Shown here: positions 46,490 to 56,249 of the stretch, one piece after another | Numbering within the stretch: position 1 is the first letter of the stretch | Layout: each line of letters starts with the position of its first letter | Assembly: GCA_964035795.1 (NCBI GenBank) | Contig: OZ038320.1 | Span: 14,556,030 to 14,620,029, forward strand | From: Pterobdella sp. o SKG-2022 | Taxonomy: Eukaryota; Annelida; Clitellata; Hirudinida; Piscicolidae | Length of the DNA stretch: 64,000 bases | Reading direction: 5' to 3' | Translations under genes and position numbers: made by a program | Notes under the pieces: model-generated | The model's database searches: none | Seen by the model: the letters and a program-made list of their open reading frames with translations, nothing else | Told to the model about the DNA's origin: nothing

Positions 46490-47810
46490 TCTTTATTTGT
46501 TTGCAAGAACTTTTTGTGCTTGATCCATTTCTTTAGTGACCAAAACAATGTCACCAGCTAAGTCCCAAGTCGGTTATTGTTATTGCTTGATGTCTGCTAC
46601 TTTTTTCGCTTTTGCAGCTTGAATCCAAGTTCATCCTCTCTACCTCTGTAAGTTCCTCGCATGACGTAGTCTATTACGATTGCAAAAAGGTAGGACACTA
46701 AAATATCCCCGTTGTAACACACCGGCTTTTACCTTGAAAAAATCTGTCTTTGTATCAGGGATAGTCACCTTGGCTTTGGTATTTTCATACATTTTAGCAA
46801 TTGCTTTCAGCAGCCTTGCTGGTGTGTCATATGGCTTCGGGTTTTTCATCATCGATGCACCGAATCAAAAGCTTTTCTGAAGTCAACATATATAATGATG
46901 GCTTGTCTGTTGTGGTTTTTAATTCCTTCTATTAGACTTCTCAAAGCCAGTATGTGTGATGTCGTGGATCTTCCTGGTCTGAAGCCATTTTGACTTATTC
47001 GAAGGAGCGCATTCATCTTTGATTTTTATCTGCTTAAGATCATCTTATTCACCATCTTTGCAACTGTAGAAGCCAGCCTAATTATTCTGTAATTATTTGG
47101 ATCATTCAGATCTCCGGATTTTTTGAATTTTTATCATAAACTTTTGACCTCCTGTTTCACGTTCTCGTCCAGTAATTTATTGGAAAAGTCTAGTATTATT
47201 CCATGTAGGTTGCATTTTTTATGACTTCGGCAGGGATGTTATCTGGTCTGGACCTTTATCCTTCTTTTAGTTGTGATTTTACTTCTTTAAATTCTTAGTG
47301 AAAAATTTTCGTCGTTTATTAGCAAGACATCAAGTACTTTTGGTAGAGCATATTCTGAAAAACACCTGCTACAAAGGCCTTTTTACCAATCAAATCATGA
47401 AAATGGTTGTGCCACTTTTTCACTCTTTCCTTTTTGATTCATCTCTGATCATTCCTTGTTTTTTTTGCTTTTTGACAATTATCATGTCTATCAGCTTCCA
47501 GTTTTCGCGATCGTTGTTTTATCGGTAATTTCAATTTTTGAAAATAATATATCGAGTTCTTCTTGAGTTTTTCGGTAAGTTTTTTGGAAAAAATGTTTCT
47601 TATTTTGTAACATCTGCTAATTTTTGTGTTTCTTCTCAATTGGTCTTTATGAAATGCCTTTCTCACTTCATACCGAGCCACTTCGGCTCTTTTAACTCTA
47701 ACAACCATAAGGAAAAAATTAACCATCGCTTGGTGAGCAATTTCAAGTATCAAAATGTCATTAAAGCTTTGCAAAATAAATGAAAGCAGCTTAGTCAAAC
47801 TCATATGTGG
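46490..47810 (-). pseudogene. RT half of the outer RTE/Nimb-like LINE
   Basis: From 47804 down on the minus strand: a basic linker (RRNTKISRCYKIRNIFSKKL), KKWHNHFHDLIGK, NGFRPGRSTTSHILALRSLI, IIIYVDFRKAFDSVHRSKMM, AIAKMYENTKAKV, FFKVKAGVLQRGYFSVLPF, then a degraded catalytic region and DIVLVTKEMDQAQKVLANK. The last words continue at 44600. Broken by stops. Confidence 0.75.
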
Positions 47811-47901
47811 ATTTTTGTCGATAAACTACTATGTAGTTTATTCGATTGTATCTACGTTAAACTATCTTATGTGATTTCAGAACACTAGTAAGTTTATTAA
47901 G

Positions 47902-47941
47902 ATACGAAGCTTTTTGTTAACAAGGTAATATTTTCAAGTAT
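47902..47941 (-). ncRNA. Hammerhead-like motif (copy 4), decayed
   Basis: The minus-strand read AUAC-UUGAAAA-U...AAC-AAA-AGCUUC-GUAU keeps helix I and the palindrome but has lost the G of GAA and the first G of helix II. It is the inverted partner of copy 3. Confidence 0.45.
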
Positions 47942-48125
47942 GAGAAACCATTTTATTATTACTATGGCAACAGATAAAAGTTAATTCTAAACCCCATAAT
48001 TATTGCAAAAAATATTACTAAAATAATAAAGTGACGTGGACTATAACGTAAATCAGAGGTAATAAACAAAAGTGCATTGATAAATTAAACTCATTCACCA
48101 AAAACGTCATCACGTTTTCATACTC

Positions 48126-48473
48126 CTGGATCACGTCCAAAATAAGAACCCTCTTAAAGACAAAATTTTGCATGTACACAATGTGATATACAAAGGGGAA
48201 TGTACTTGTGAGGAAACGTACTTGGGAGAAACTAAAAGAAACGTGGAAGTGAGATGGGCCGAACATGAAGCGGTGAAAGGAACTTCTGAACCAGCGAAAC
48301 ACATATCGAAGAACCCTACACATAAATTATCGTGGAGAACTTTGATGCGAGCCCCTGAAGATTGGAGAAAAAAAAGGATATTGGAAACTTTCTTAATTAA
48401 AATTCAAAACCCTACTTTAAATCACCATAAGGACGTAAGGAATTTATTAATATTTAGAAATGGTGTTACATAA
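48126..48473 (+). pseudogene. Penelope GIY-YIG endonuclease domain, open reading frame
   Basis: The frame reads HVHNVIYKGECTCEETYLGE then TKRNVEVRWAEHEAVKGTSE and PAKHISKNPTHKL.WRTLMRAPEDWRKKR, ending NLLIFRNGVT and a stop. VIY and YLG correspond to the GIY and YIG strands; the Cys pair CTC belongs to the Penelope-specific finger. The domain is uninterrupted although the RT is missing, so the copy is young but truncated. Confidence 0.8.
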
Positions 48474-48630
48474 TATGCCTTATTTTATTTTATTTTGTTG
48501 CCTTTAATTTACATGATAGTCCTTCTCATTCCATAGCTTTTATGATATATCTTTACAACATTCATGAACTGTAAGATTAGGAATTTATTATGATTTAGAA
48601 ATGGTGTTACAGAATAGGCCTTATTTTATT
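48436..48630 (+). repeat. Tandem duplication of the Penelope coding end / 3' flank
   Basis: AGGAATTTATTAATATTTAG..ATGGTGTTACATAATATGCC at 48438 recurs at 48579 with a few changes, a direct duplication spaced ~140 bp. Confidence 0.7.
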
Positions 48631-48782
48631 AGAGTTGCTTATACATTTTCATTTTTTATTATCTCTGATTTACATTATAGTCCACGTCACTTTATTATTT
48701 TAGTAATATTTTGTGCAATAATTATGGGGTTTAGAATTAACTTTTATCTGTTGCCATAGTAATATCAATAAAACGGTTTCTC

Positions 48783-48822
48783 ATACTTGAAAATGTTACG
48801 TTGTTAACGAAAAGCTTCGTAT
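48783..48822 (+). ncRNA. Hammerhead-ribozyme-like motif (copy 3), all elements present
   Basis: AUAC (48783-48786), core UUGAAAA (48787-48793), extra U, helix II GUUA/UAAC (48795-48798 with 48805-48808), GAA (48809-48811), palindrome AAGCUU (48812-48817), C (48818) as putative cleavage base, GUAU (48819-48822) pairing perfectly with AUAC. Position 7 is variable in hammerheads, so A7 is tolerated; positions 3 and 8 again form U-A. Confidence 0.6.
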
Positions 48823-49020
48823 CTTAATAAACTTACTAGTGTTCTGAAATTATATTCATTTTACGGTTAGGTTTTTGAAAAAATCATTATATCTTATGTG
48901 GCTTGTAGAATAAAAGAAATGAAATTTTTTTGAAGTCATACATATGATATTTTATAACTTACCATAAAAATTATTCATTTTTTTTACTAAGCTTATATAC
49001 CCAATATATAATTTGATCAG

Positions 49021-49153
49021 GCGCTCCTTAGATCTCTTTGCTAATGTTGTTCATGTCAAGAGTCTGTCAGGCATAAAGACCAGGCATGATAACATTGATA
49101 TCGTCATTATAAGGGAGTCTATTGAGGGAGAATACAGTGCTTTAGAACATGAG
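49021..49153 (+). CDS. IDH3B: IDH3B exon 6
   Basis: The exon follows TTTGATCAG and completes the Arg codon left by exon 5 (AG|G). It reads [17 protein letters not shown], then [15 protein letters not shown] and [12 protein letters not shown], ending in phase 0 before GTACTT. These are the [18 protein letters not shown] and IIREQTEGEYSSLEHE blocks of beta subunits; the usual Thr of QTEGEYS is Ile here. The next expected block (GVIE.LKIVT...) is not found downstream in the window. Confidence 0.85.
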
Positions 49154-49236
49154 GTACTTTATATGGAGTAATGTCATATAAACTTGTTCATATATAAAAA
49201 CTATTTGAATCAAACACTTTTATTAACTGAATAATA

Positions 49237-49277
49237 ATATAAAGCTTTTCGTAGGTTGAACTCACATCATCAAGTAC
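49237..49277 (-). ncRNA. Hammerhead-like motif (copy 6), decayed
   Basis: The minus-strand read is GUAC-UUGAUGA-U-GUGAG-UUCAA-CCUAC-GAA-AAGCUU-U-AUAU. The core is closest to canonical (only C3 changed to U), but helix I no longer pairs and helix II has one mismatch. Confidence 0.45.
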
Positions 49278-49537
49278 ACAAACTTGAAAACATTGCTAAC
49301 TTCCGTGGTAATATAATTTAATATTAATTTTAGAAGGTTTGACAAGAAGAATGAAAATTTAATTTCAAAAACATTAATTGAGAACTCATACATTTATTTA
49401 AAATGATAGCTTTTATTTTCGATAAGTATAGACTTATTAAAAAACGTTAGCAATTGATGTTTTCAAGTTCAATTGCTATACAAAATATGCACAAGCTGTC
49501 TCTGAGAAATAATTGAAATTAAATCCTAAAATTTTGT

Positions 49538-49578
49538 ATACTTGATAATGTGAGTTCAACTTACAAAAAGCCTCGAGT
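49538..49578 (+). ncRNA. Hammerhead-like motif (copy 5), decayed
   Basis: AUAC-UUGAUAA-U-GUGAG-UUCAA-CUUAC, then AAA instead of GAA, AAGCCU and C-GAGU. Helix II is intact; the conserved G12 and part of helix I are lost. Confidence 0.4.
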
Positions 49579-49677
49579 TATTCAGTTAATGAAAGTGTTT
49601 CATTCAAATTGTTTTTGCTAATAGGCTAGTTTAGTTAAACACATTGTGTTTTCGGAGAAGGAAAAATCAACATTCAT

Positions 49678-49877
49678 NNNNNNNNNNNNNNNNNNNNNNN
49701 NNNNNNNNNNNNNNNNNNNNNNNNNNNNNNNNNNNNNNNNNNNNNNNNNNNNNNNNNNNNNNNNNNNNNNNNNNNNNNNNNNNNNNNNNNNNNNNNNNNN
49801 NNNNNNNNNNNNNNNNNNNNNNNNNNNNNNNNNNNNNNNNNNNNNNNNNNNNNNNNNNNNNNNNNNNNNNNNNNNNN
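49678..49877. other. Assembly gap of 200 N
   Basis: Exactly 200 N bases, a round number that assemblers use for gaps of unknown size. It follows IDH3B exon 6 by ~525 bases, where the missing central IDH3B exons would be expected. Confidence 1.
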
Positions 49878-50519
49878 GAGGTAGTTATAAAAAAGGAAAA
49901 AACAATCTAAAGATTAAAACCCTTCATATAAAACTCATCAAAACTTAACTAAGAATTTCAATTTATCTCCACAATATTTCACGAAGTTGAGAGACATTTC
50001 AATAACATCTTTCTACAAGACCAAGTCACCAGCCTCGATCCATTTTTATGAATTTTTCATGTTCTGCAATGCATCTGGGACGAAATGCCTGGCGTTTTGA
50101 AAGGTGCTTATGTTATCAGTGCGAGATTATTAATACAAATGATTTGTAACTAACTGAAAGCTTTCTAAATTAAAAAAAACAATTTTCTGAATTTATTTAT
50201 TTACAAAAAATATAATTAAAACCATTATTTGTATTTTCATAATTAAATTTTTGAAAACCCAATCGTAGTTGAATAATAGAGGCTAGAAAATGCTTTCAAA
50301 ACTATCTATATGAAGCAGATTTATATTGTCAATTTTTGCACTGTAGAGTGAATAATACAATCTTGACGTATTTAATAACAGCAGCACTAATTGAAATCCA
50401 TATTCAAAATCTTTATATGCTTTTTGTAGAAGAAAAATGAAATATAGAAAACATTAGTTAAACCCGAGTTGAAATCCATAAAAAGAAAAAAACTAATATT
50501 TTAAGTTTTCACTACAACA
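49878..50519. other. AT-rich, no gene seen
   Basis: No IDH3B exon or other coding motif found. Confidence 0.3.
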
Positions 50520-50645
50520 TCCCTAACATCACTACATTACCATCATCATCCTAACTGCACCATCCTAGCCCCTCCTAGCACCAACCACACCACCACCCTA
50601 GCCACTTCTATCACCAACCACACCACCACCCCAATCACCCACTAT
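50520..50645 (+). repeat. ACC/CAC-rich low-complexity block
   Basis: CACCAACCACACCACCACCC occurs twice (about 50578 and 50612) in a C/A-rich stretch flanked by AT-rich DNA. Confidence 0.6.
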
Positions 50646-53600
50646 CCTCATATAATCTTCTTGATATACGCCTGCTTATTCATGAATTTGTTTTATAATG
50701 CTTGTCTCTTTACTCGTATCTTTCCTCTTGTCCTCCTGCATTCTTCTTGGTGTTTTATGTATTATTTCTTACTTTTATTTGTTTTTTTTGTGATTTTTTT
50801 ATTAAATATTTTTTATAAATTTTTATTGAAATATATTCTATTTGAAATAGAAATTTTGTTTTTAAATGAATAAAGATATATTTTAAAATTGAAAACTCCA
50901 TCAAGCCAATAAATTTTGAGAGAGTGACTGAAGTTTAAGAAAATAAATTTTTCAAAAAATTTTTTAAAAAGTTTTAAAATTGCTCAAAAAATTTCGTTTT
51001 TTAATTGAAAAAGTCTTTAAATGTTGGACGCTAAATAATTGAAAGACTTGTAGATTCCCATTATCTCCAGAGTCTTTTATTCTTGTATGCAGTAGCTTTT
51101 GTAATATTCTTTATTTAAAGACGAAACAACTTTGAATTCCTCAAAAGTTGAGAAAATAATTTTTAATATCCTAAAAATTGAACTTTTTCTTCAAATTATT
51201 CCTAGTTTTTTAACATCGCCAATTTCTTTTTGCAACTCAAGTGACCACAAAGCATAAAAGCCTTCAAAAACCCCTTGTAAATATTCGCGAGATTAAAACT
51301 GTAAAAAATAAAATAGAACTATTCCAGGTGTGCACTGAAGTTTCGTTCCATAAAAATAGTTTTGCTGTGATGAGATATTTCCATTTTGTTGCAAGTTTTT
51401 ATGCTTCAACATATTGTATTTGTCATTGAAAAAACCAAACAGTCTTGTTTGATTTTGTACACAAAATTGTTTTTTAATTACTTTTATACAATTCAATCAC
51501 AGTAATCCACTTTTTACGGCAATTAGTTTAACCCGTTTGAGCACGAATGTCAGAAATACAATGTCTCTTTCACTTTTGCTAATCTAAAATGAGTTTTTTT
51601 CAAAAGTTTTGAAAATAAATGGCCGCTCATGGCATCTGAATGCTTTTATTTGTTTTCGAACTACTTTTGAACCATCACACAACTCATCAAAAATGCGACA
51701 GACTTAAACGGGACCTCATTCCCAATCTGAGGTGGTGAGAGGCCCAGATGAGAGGCTGAGCCTATGGACTGGTGATGCATGTCTACCCATAATGTGGGGT
51801 TAGTGAGCAACTCTCTGCATGCGTGCATGACCCACTTCTGCATGACTGATTGAAGCAGTTGCATACTTACCATGTCTCGATATCTTCGGGTCCATGAAAA
51901 GCTAGCTAATTTTGAAAGAAAAAAATGAAAAAAAAAAAGAAAAGACAAAAGCTTAGAGAAGAAGAGGAAAGAAAAAGAATAAAGGAAGGAAGAGACAAAA
52001 AGGTGGAAGGAAAGGAGAACGAAGAAGGAAGGTTGGCGCAAATGACAAGTACTCGAACATTAATCCTTTCTAATGGATCAATTAGCATTGAAAAGTAATT
52101 TTATTCGCCAATAAAAGTTCTATCCATTTGACTCCCTATTGTCATTGAAGACAAGTAAAAACATCATAATTCGACTCGATCCCCATATAACTCTCAAGCT
52201 ACTCCTTTTTACTCTTTCATTTTTTTTTCTATAGTTTTGATATAATTTTTCTTTATTGAAAATTTAAAAATTTTTTCGAATATTAAATTTGGCGCAAATT
52301 TCGACGTCGAATGAATTTCTTTCATTACTTGTGCTCATTTTGTGCAACTTCTACGCAGCAATTAAGCATGCAACAACTAAAAATAATTTTCTTCCTGCTT
52401 TCAAGATCATACTTGTAAAAAAAAAATTTAAAAATGTTCACTAAAGAATATGATATTCAGCTACATCTTATTCATCAATCCTCCAACCTCTCTTCCAACC
52501 TCTCTCCTAAAATTTTCATATTTTAAAATATTCTCCTACAAACTTGAAAAAGTTTTACATGATGGTTATACAGTTTTCTTCAATGTGTGCTTTTGGTTGA
52601 GAAAGAAAGATGGATTTAATACTCCAAAACAAGGATATCTAACATCCATTCACGTGAGATAAAAAAAATTTGAAGTTTTTAATAAAGCATTTTAAATAAG
52701 TTATAGTTGAATAAAAGATAGAAGATATACAATATAAAATCATAATGAAACTGCAAAATTCTGTGTTTAATAAGCCCGCTTCTTCTACAGACTTATAAAT
52801 CAAGTAGCATGATTAGAGGATTTGCAAAGCCTCTCTTCTCTTGCCTCTCTGCTTGTATCCTTTCGAGATGGAAATAACTGCACGTGGAGTCAATCTTATC
52901 AGAATATAAGTTCCTTAGTGAGAGTAATTAATAGAGTTTGAAAGTTTAAGTTGTATGTATCAGAGGTATATCTTTTATAACATCACAGTTATTCGTTATT
53001 ATTTAAAGTCATCAAGTACGTGTTCAAGTTAGAAAGATTGTGTTTGAAGTTTTAAATTTTATATTTCGAGATTACGTGGGTGTGCCCATTAGATACACAT
53101 TTGCTGTTCTGGCAGAATAATATTCCTCTCTAATAGTTTTCTATTAGGTCTGTTTTGTTTTCATTTTGCTTTAAAGCTGCCATGTTTGTTTAGACTCTTA
53201 TTCATGCTGGTTTTAACACAAAATCAATATGTTTGTTTCAATAAAAAAAAACATTCTTATTTTGAAAGTTCATTTTTCCTTTGTTTTATTCCAAAGTTTT
53301 TTCTTCAAAGATCTTTATTGGGAGTTTAAAATAGTAAAGCAATGTTATCGGCAAGAAACAAAACGATGCTAAAAGAAGATTACTTTGAGCAGATGCAACA
53401 AAAATTCTCAATCAAATATTATGAAAGCTTTATAGCACAAAAATATTAGTTTTAAGTCTTTAAAATTACTTGAAACATTGGAAAAAGTTGAAAATACTTG
53501 ATTTGACATGCGCTTGCAGTTTCCTTCAGTGCCATTCGTGTATTTGGCCTGTAAACGTAGACGACCCAAAAAAGTTGAAGTCATTTGCCTGATCTGATAA

Positions 53601-54163
53601 TAATTTCCATAACTTTTTATTTCCTGATCTTTAAAATAAAACAAAAATCTTTATACAATAAAAAAATTCAAAGATAAAATTTGGAACCTAAAATATTTTG
53701 ATTTTAATTAAAGAAATTTTTGTTTTAATACAAGCCCATCAAAACACTGCACCATAAATCTCTTGCGAACTTATAGGAAGTCCTAAATAGCATCCTACAT
53801 AAACTTCGGAGGATAAAAACTTTTGATGCATCTTATCATTTTTACTATCTCTTTTTCATTTGTTACTATTTGTAGCTCTGTCCATAATTTGTTTCCAGCT
53901 ATAACTTTCATCATTCACTTATCTATATTTCTATCGTAATCATCATTATTTTTCTTTTACATTTTCTTATATATATGATTAAGAGATAAAAAATTATTGA
54001 ATGTGAATAATGTCTCATTTGTTTTTGCTTCATAAAAGAACTGGTGATTTGAGGTTTCCACACACACGCGCTATAGGACAACTCAGACAACTCAAATCTC
54101 ATGAAAATTTTTATTAATGAATTTATAAATTCTGAAGTTTAACAAACATTCATTCATTTACAG
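50646..54163. other. About 3.5 kb without a supported gene
   Basis: At 51527 TTTAACCCGTTTGAGCAC resembles the TTAA-CCCGTTTGTGCCC end of the piggyBac family. A less AT-rich block at 51660-51890 has no open frame. Purine-rich low complexity follows at 51915-52040. The rest is AT-rich; no IDH3B exons were recognised. Confidence 0.35.
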
Positions 54164-54466
54164 CTCAACCTGCTATGATCACTGAGCTCTTTTGCCAATC
54201 AGAACTGATGTCTCTCAAATGCCAGCCCCCTTCCCTCATCCTCCTCTTTGAAGCCAAGTATGGGCGCATGAGTCTAAGTAGGTGTGTGAAGCAGAAGTTT
54301 GGAACTTACCTGGGCTGCTGGAGTGATGTGGTGTCAATTCTGGACGTGAAGTGCAGTGGCAAGCACCAGTGTAGTGTGAAGGTGCTCGAGGAGAACTTCA
54401 AATACATGAGACCATGCCATGATGACCTCAAGTCATATCTGGAAGTCTCCTACTCCTGTGTCAATG
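54164..54466 (+). CDS. Exon for a SUEL-type galactose-binding lectin domain
   Basis: An acceptor TTTACAG (ends 54163) and a donor G|GTGAGG (after 54466) bound a 303-nt exon in phase 1-1. It encodes a complete domain: ELFCQSELMSLKC, LILLFEAKYGRMSLSRC, YLGCWSDV, VKCSGKHQCSVKV, RPCHDDLKSYLEVSYSC. The eight spaced Cys, the AKYGR block and the closing DLKSYLEVSYSC are the signature of Gal_Lectin (SUEL) domains, found in EVA-1, latrophilins and egg lectins. Such domains are extracellular, and phase 1-1 exons are typical of shuffled extracellular modules. No neighbouring exon of this protein is visible, so the parent gene is unknown. Confidence 0.8.
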
Positions 54467-55190
54467 GTGAGGGGAGAGAGAAAAGCGTGGATTGGTGGAA
54501 TGATTGAAATGGTGAAACATATATGATGATGAAAAAAATCAATAGATGTAAAAGTAGAATAAGAAGAGAATGTTGACAGATGAATGGTGGAGAAGACTGC
54601 AAAATGAGGCCGTGGTTGTGCAAATCTTTTTTTGCATTGTAGAGAGATGCTGTATTTCGTTGTTGAATTCATATCCTTTCCCTCTCCTTTTTCTTATGTC
54701 TACTGTTTCTATAGCTGGTTGTTTCATTATAACTTAAAGAATTCCAAGTGATGTTTTTAATATTATTAATCTTAGATCCAATTTGTAATTTTTTAGAAAC
54801 ATCTCATGTATTTTTTTTTAAATTCAATTTTCTTGATTTTTTTCGTTAAAATGGGGAAGATTTTAGATACATATATTTTTTTTACGATAATTTTACATTA
54901 AACTAGCAATAACTTTGATTTTTATTGAAACCCTTCATCTATGTTTCCATAGTAATATAAATAGAACTGAATTTTAAGAAATGATATACTAGTGAATTAT
55001 GAAATAGTTGAATTTGTCGAAAATTTTAGTTTTTTGAAAAAAAAATATATGTATCTGAAGTCTTCTTTATTTTCAAGAAAATTAAATCCAATTTGGTTTA
55101 TAAATTCTGCATCTTTTTCTTTAAGCATTTTATAATTAATTTCTTTTTTTGAAATCTTTCTTGTTGTCATCTTTTTTCAATTTGGATACA
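54467..55190. other. No gene seen
   Basis: AT-rich DNA after the lectin exon; no further lectin exon recognised. Confidence 0.3.
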
Positions 55191-55194
55191 TTTT

Positions 55195-55930
55195 TTTATA
55201 GATTTTCCCTACAAATCACAATTTTATGGTCAGAGTTGAGTTCTGTTTCACCATAGGCTTTTGAGTTATTAATGATAGCTCTCTGATTGTATTTGCAGAT
55301 AACATAGTCTATTTGGTTATATATTTTTAAAATATCGTTATTGTTGTTCTTTCTGTTACCTCTCCAAGTTTTTATGTGTCTAGCAAGGTGTTGGAACAGG
55401 GTATTAGTAATAATGAGATCATGAAATTGACAGAAATACATAAGTCTTGAGTCATTCACATTACGAATACCTTTGGAATATTGTCTACAGCATTTTTCAT
55501 CATGATATATCTTTTTTCCTACTTTTGCATCAAAGTCACCTCCAATAAAATCATGATGCTGTTTTTGATTTCTTCAACAGTTTTGTGGAGGCTGCAGTAA
55601 ACTCTTCTGCTTTTGTTTATGTTTTTGGGTGATGAAACTATGAGGTGAGAAGGTATTGATGATGTCAATGGTACCAGGTTTGGTTTCCAATTGTAGAACG
55701 CAAATACTTTCTGAGCCTCCATATTCTGTATAGTAATGGTTCAAGCTCTTTTTTGATGAAAAATCCCATTCCATGATGTTTATTTTGTGGATTCAGGAAT
55801 TTAAGATTGATTCTATTTTTTTTCCTTATAGTTCGATTTCGTCTCTTGAAGGCAGCATACGAAAACTTTGTAATTGCCGATGTCCGATGCGAGTTGCCAT
55901 CATCTTAGTTTTGAACTACAGCCTTGGAGG
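55195..55930 (-). pseudogene. LINE EEP endonuclease fragment
   Basis: On the minus strand, broken pieces run AFKRRNR, GMGFFIKKEL, LRKYLRSTIGNQTW, a GDF-like block, then MNDSRLMYFCQFHDLIITNT, LFQH, NQIDYVICKYNQRAIINNS and ELNSDHKIVI, which ends with the SDH motif of EEP endonucleases. The family resembles the RTE/Nimb-like group. RT not present. Confidence 0.7.
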
Positions 55931-56105
55931 TTGAAATTTTTCACAGAAAAGTTTTCAAGAAAGTAAAAAGACATTTATAAGTTAATTTAAATTATTTTTT
56001 TACACCAGAGTTACACCACAAAGTTATTTGAAAAAAAAATTAAATATACTTAATTAGTAAAAATTACATATATACGGTAAAGTTTTTATTATTATCTATG
56101 TCATG

Positions 56106-56162
56106 TTTAATATAGCGAGTAAATTGATTTCTGTCACTTTTCAATTTACTCGCTATATTAAA
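56106..56162. repeat. Perfect 22-bp inverted repeat (hairpin)
   Basis: Arms 56106-56127 and 56141-56162 are exact reverse complements around ATATAGCGAGTAAATTG, with a 13-nt loop (TTTCTGTCACTTT). It lies about 90 bp upstream of an RTE fragment. Confidence 0.9.
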
Positions 56163-56249
56163 CCTGACTTGCAGATAGAAAATGAAATGTTTGTAAATTA
56201 ACAAGTGCATTTAGCTACATTTTTATTCTGTTATTCAAAGTCATGAAAC

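Larger units (their letters stand above)
47870..48860 (+). mobile_element. Penelope-like family A copy 2, flanked by ~190-bp inverted terminal repeats
   Basis: The left repeat (about 47876-48064) is the reverse complement of the right one (about 48659-48850), with only scattered differences (for example AAGTTAATTCTAAACCCCAT versus ATGGGGTTTAGAATTAACTT). Between them is a 5'-truncated element keeping the GIY-YIG domain. Inverted pseudo-LTR fragments with 5' truncation are a known Penelope insertion structure. Each arm carries a hammerhead-like motif. Confidence 0.85.
49200..49610. mobile_element. Foldback made of two Penelope-type ends
   Basis: The arm at 49205-49277 (minus) and the arm at 49536-49605 (plus) match as inverted repeats (TACTTGAT.ATGTGAGTTCAA, then AGTTAAT.AAAGTGTTT). 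The ~250-nt centre is AT-rich without coding. It looks like a deletion derivative of the structure at 47.9-48.85 kb. Confidence 0.65.

Noticed and set aside
49644..49948. Open frames across 49.65-49.95 kb
   Set aside because: They run through the N gap and carry no real sequence.
51661..52041. Minus-strand open frame with a Phe/Ser/Leu-rich N-terminus
   Set aside because: It reads through a purine-rich low-complexity run; no domain and no homologous pattern.
52450..52662. Open frame with LEKVLHDGYTVFFNVCFWLR considered as a missing IDH3B exon
   Set aside because: It does not match any IDH3 block, and no suitable splice phase was found.
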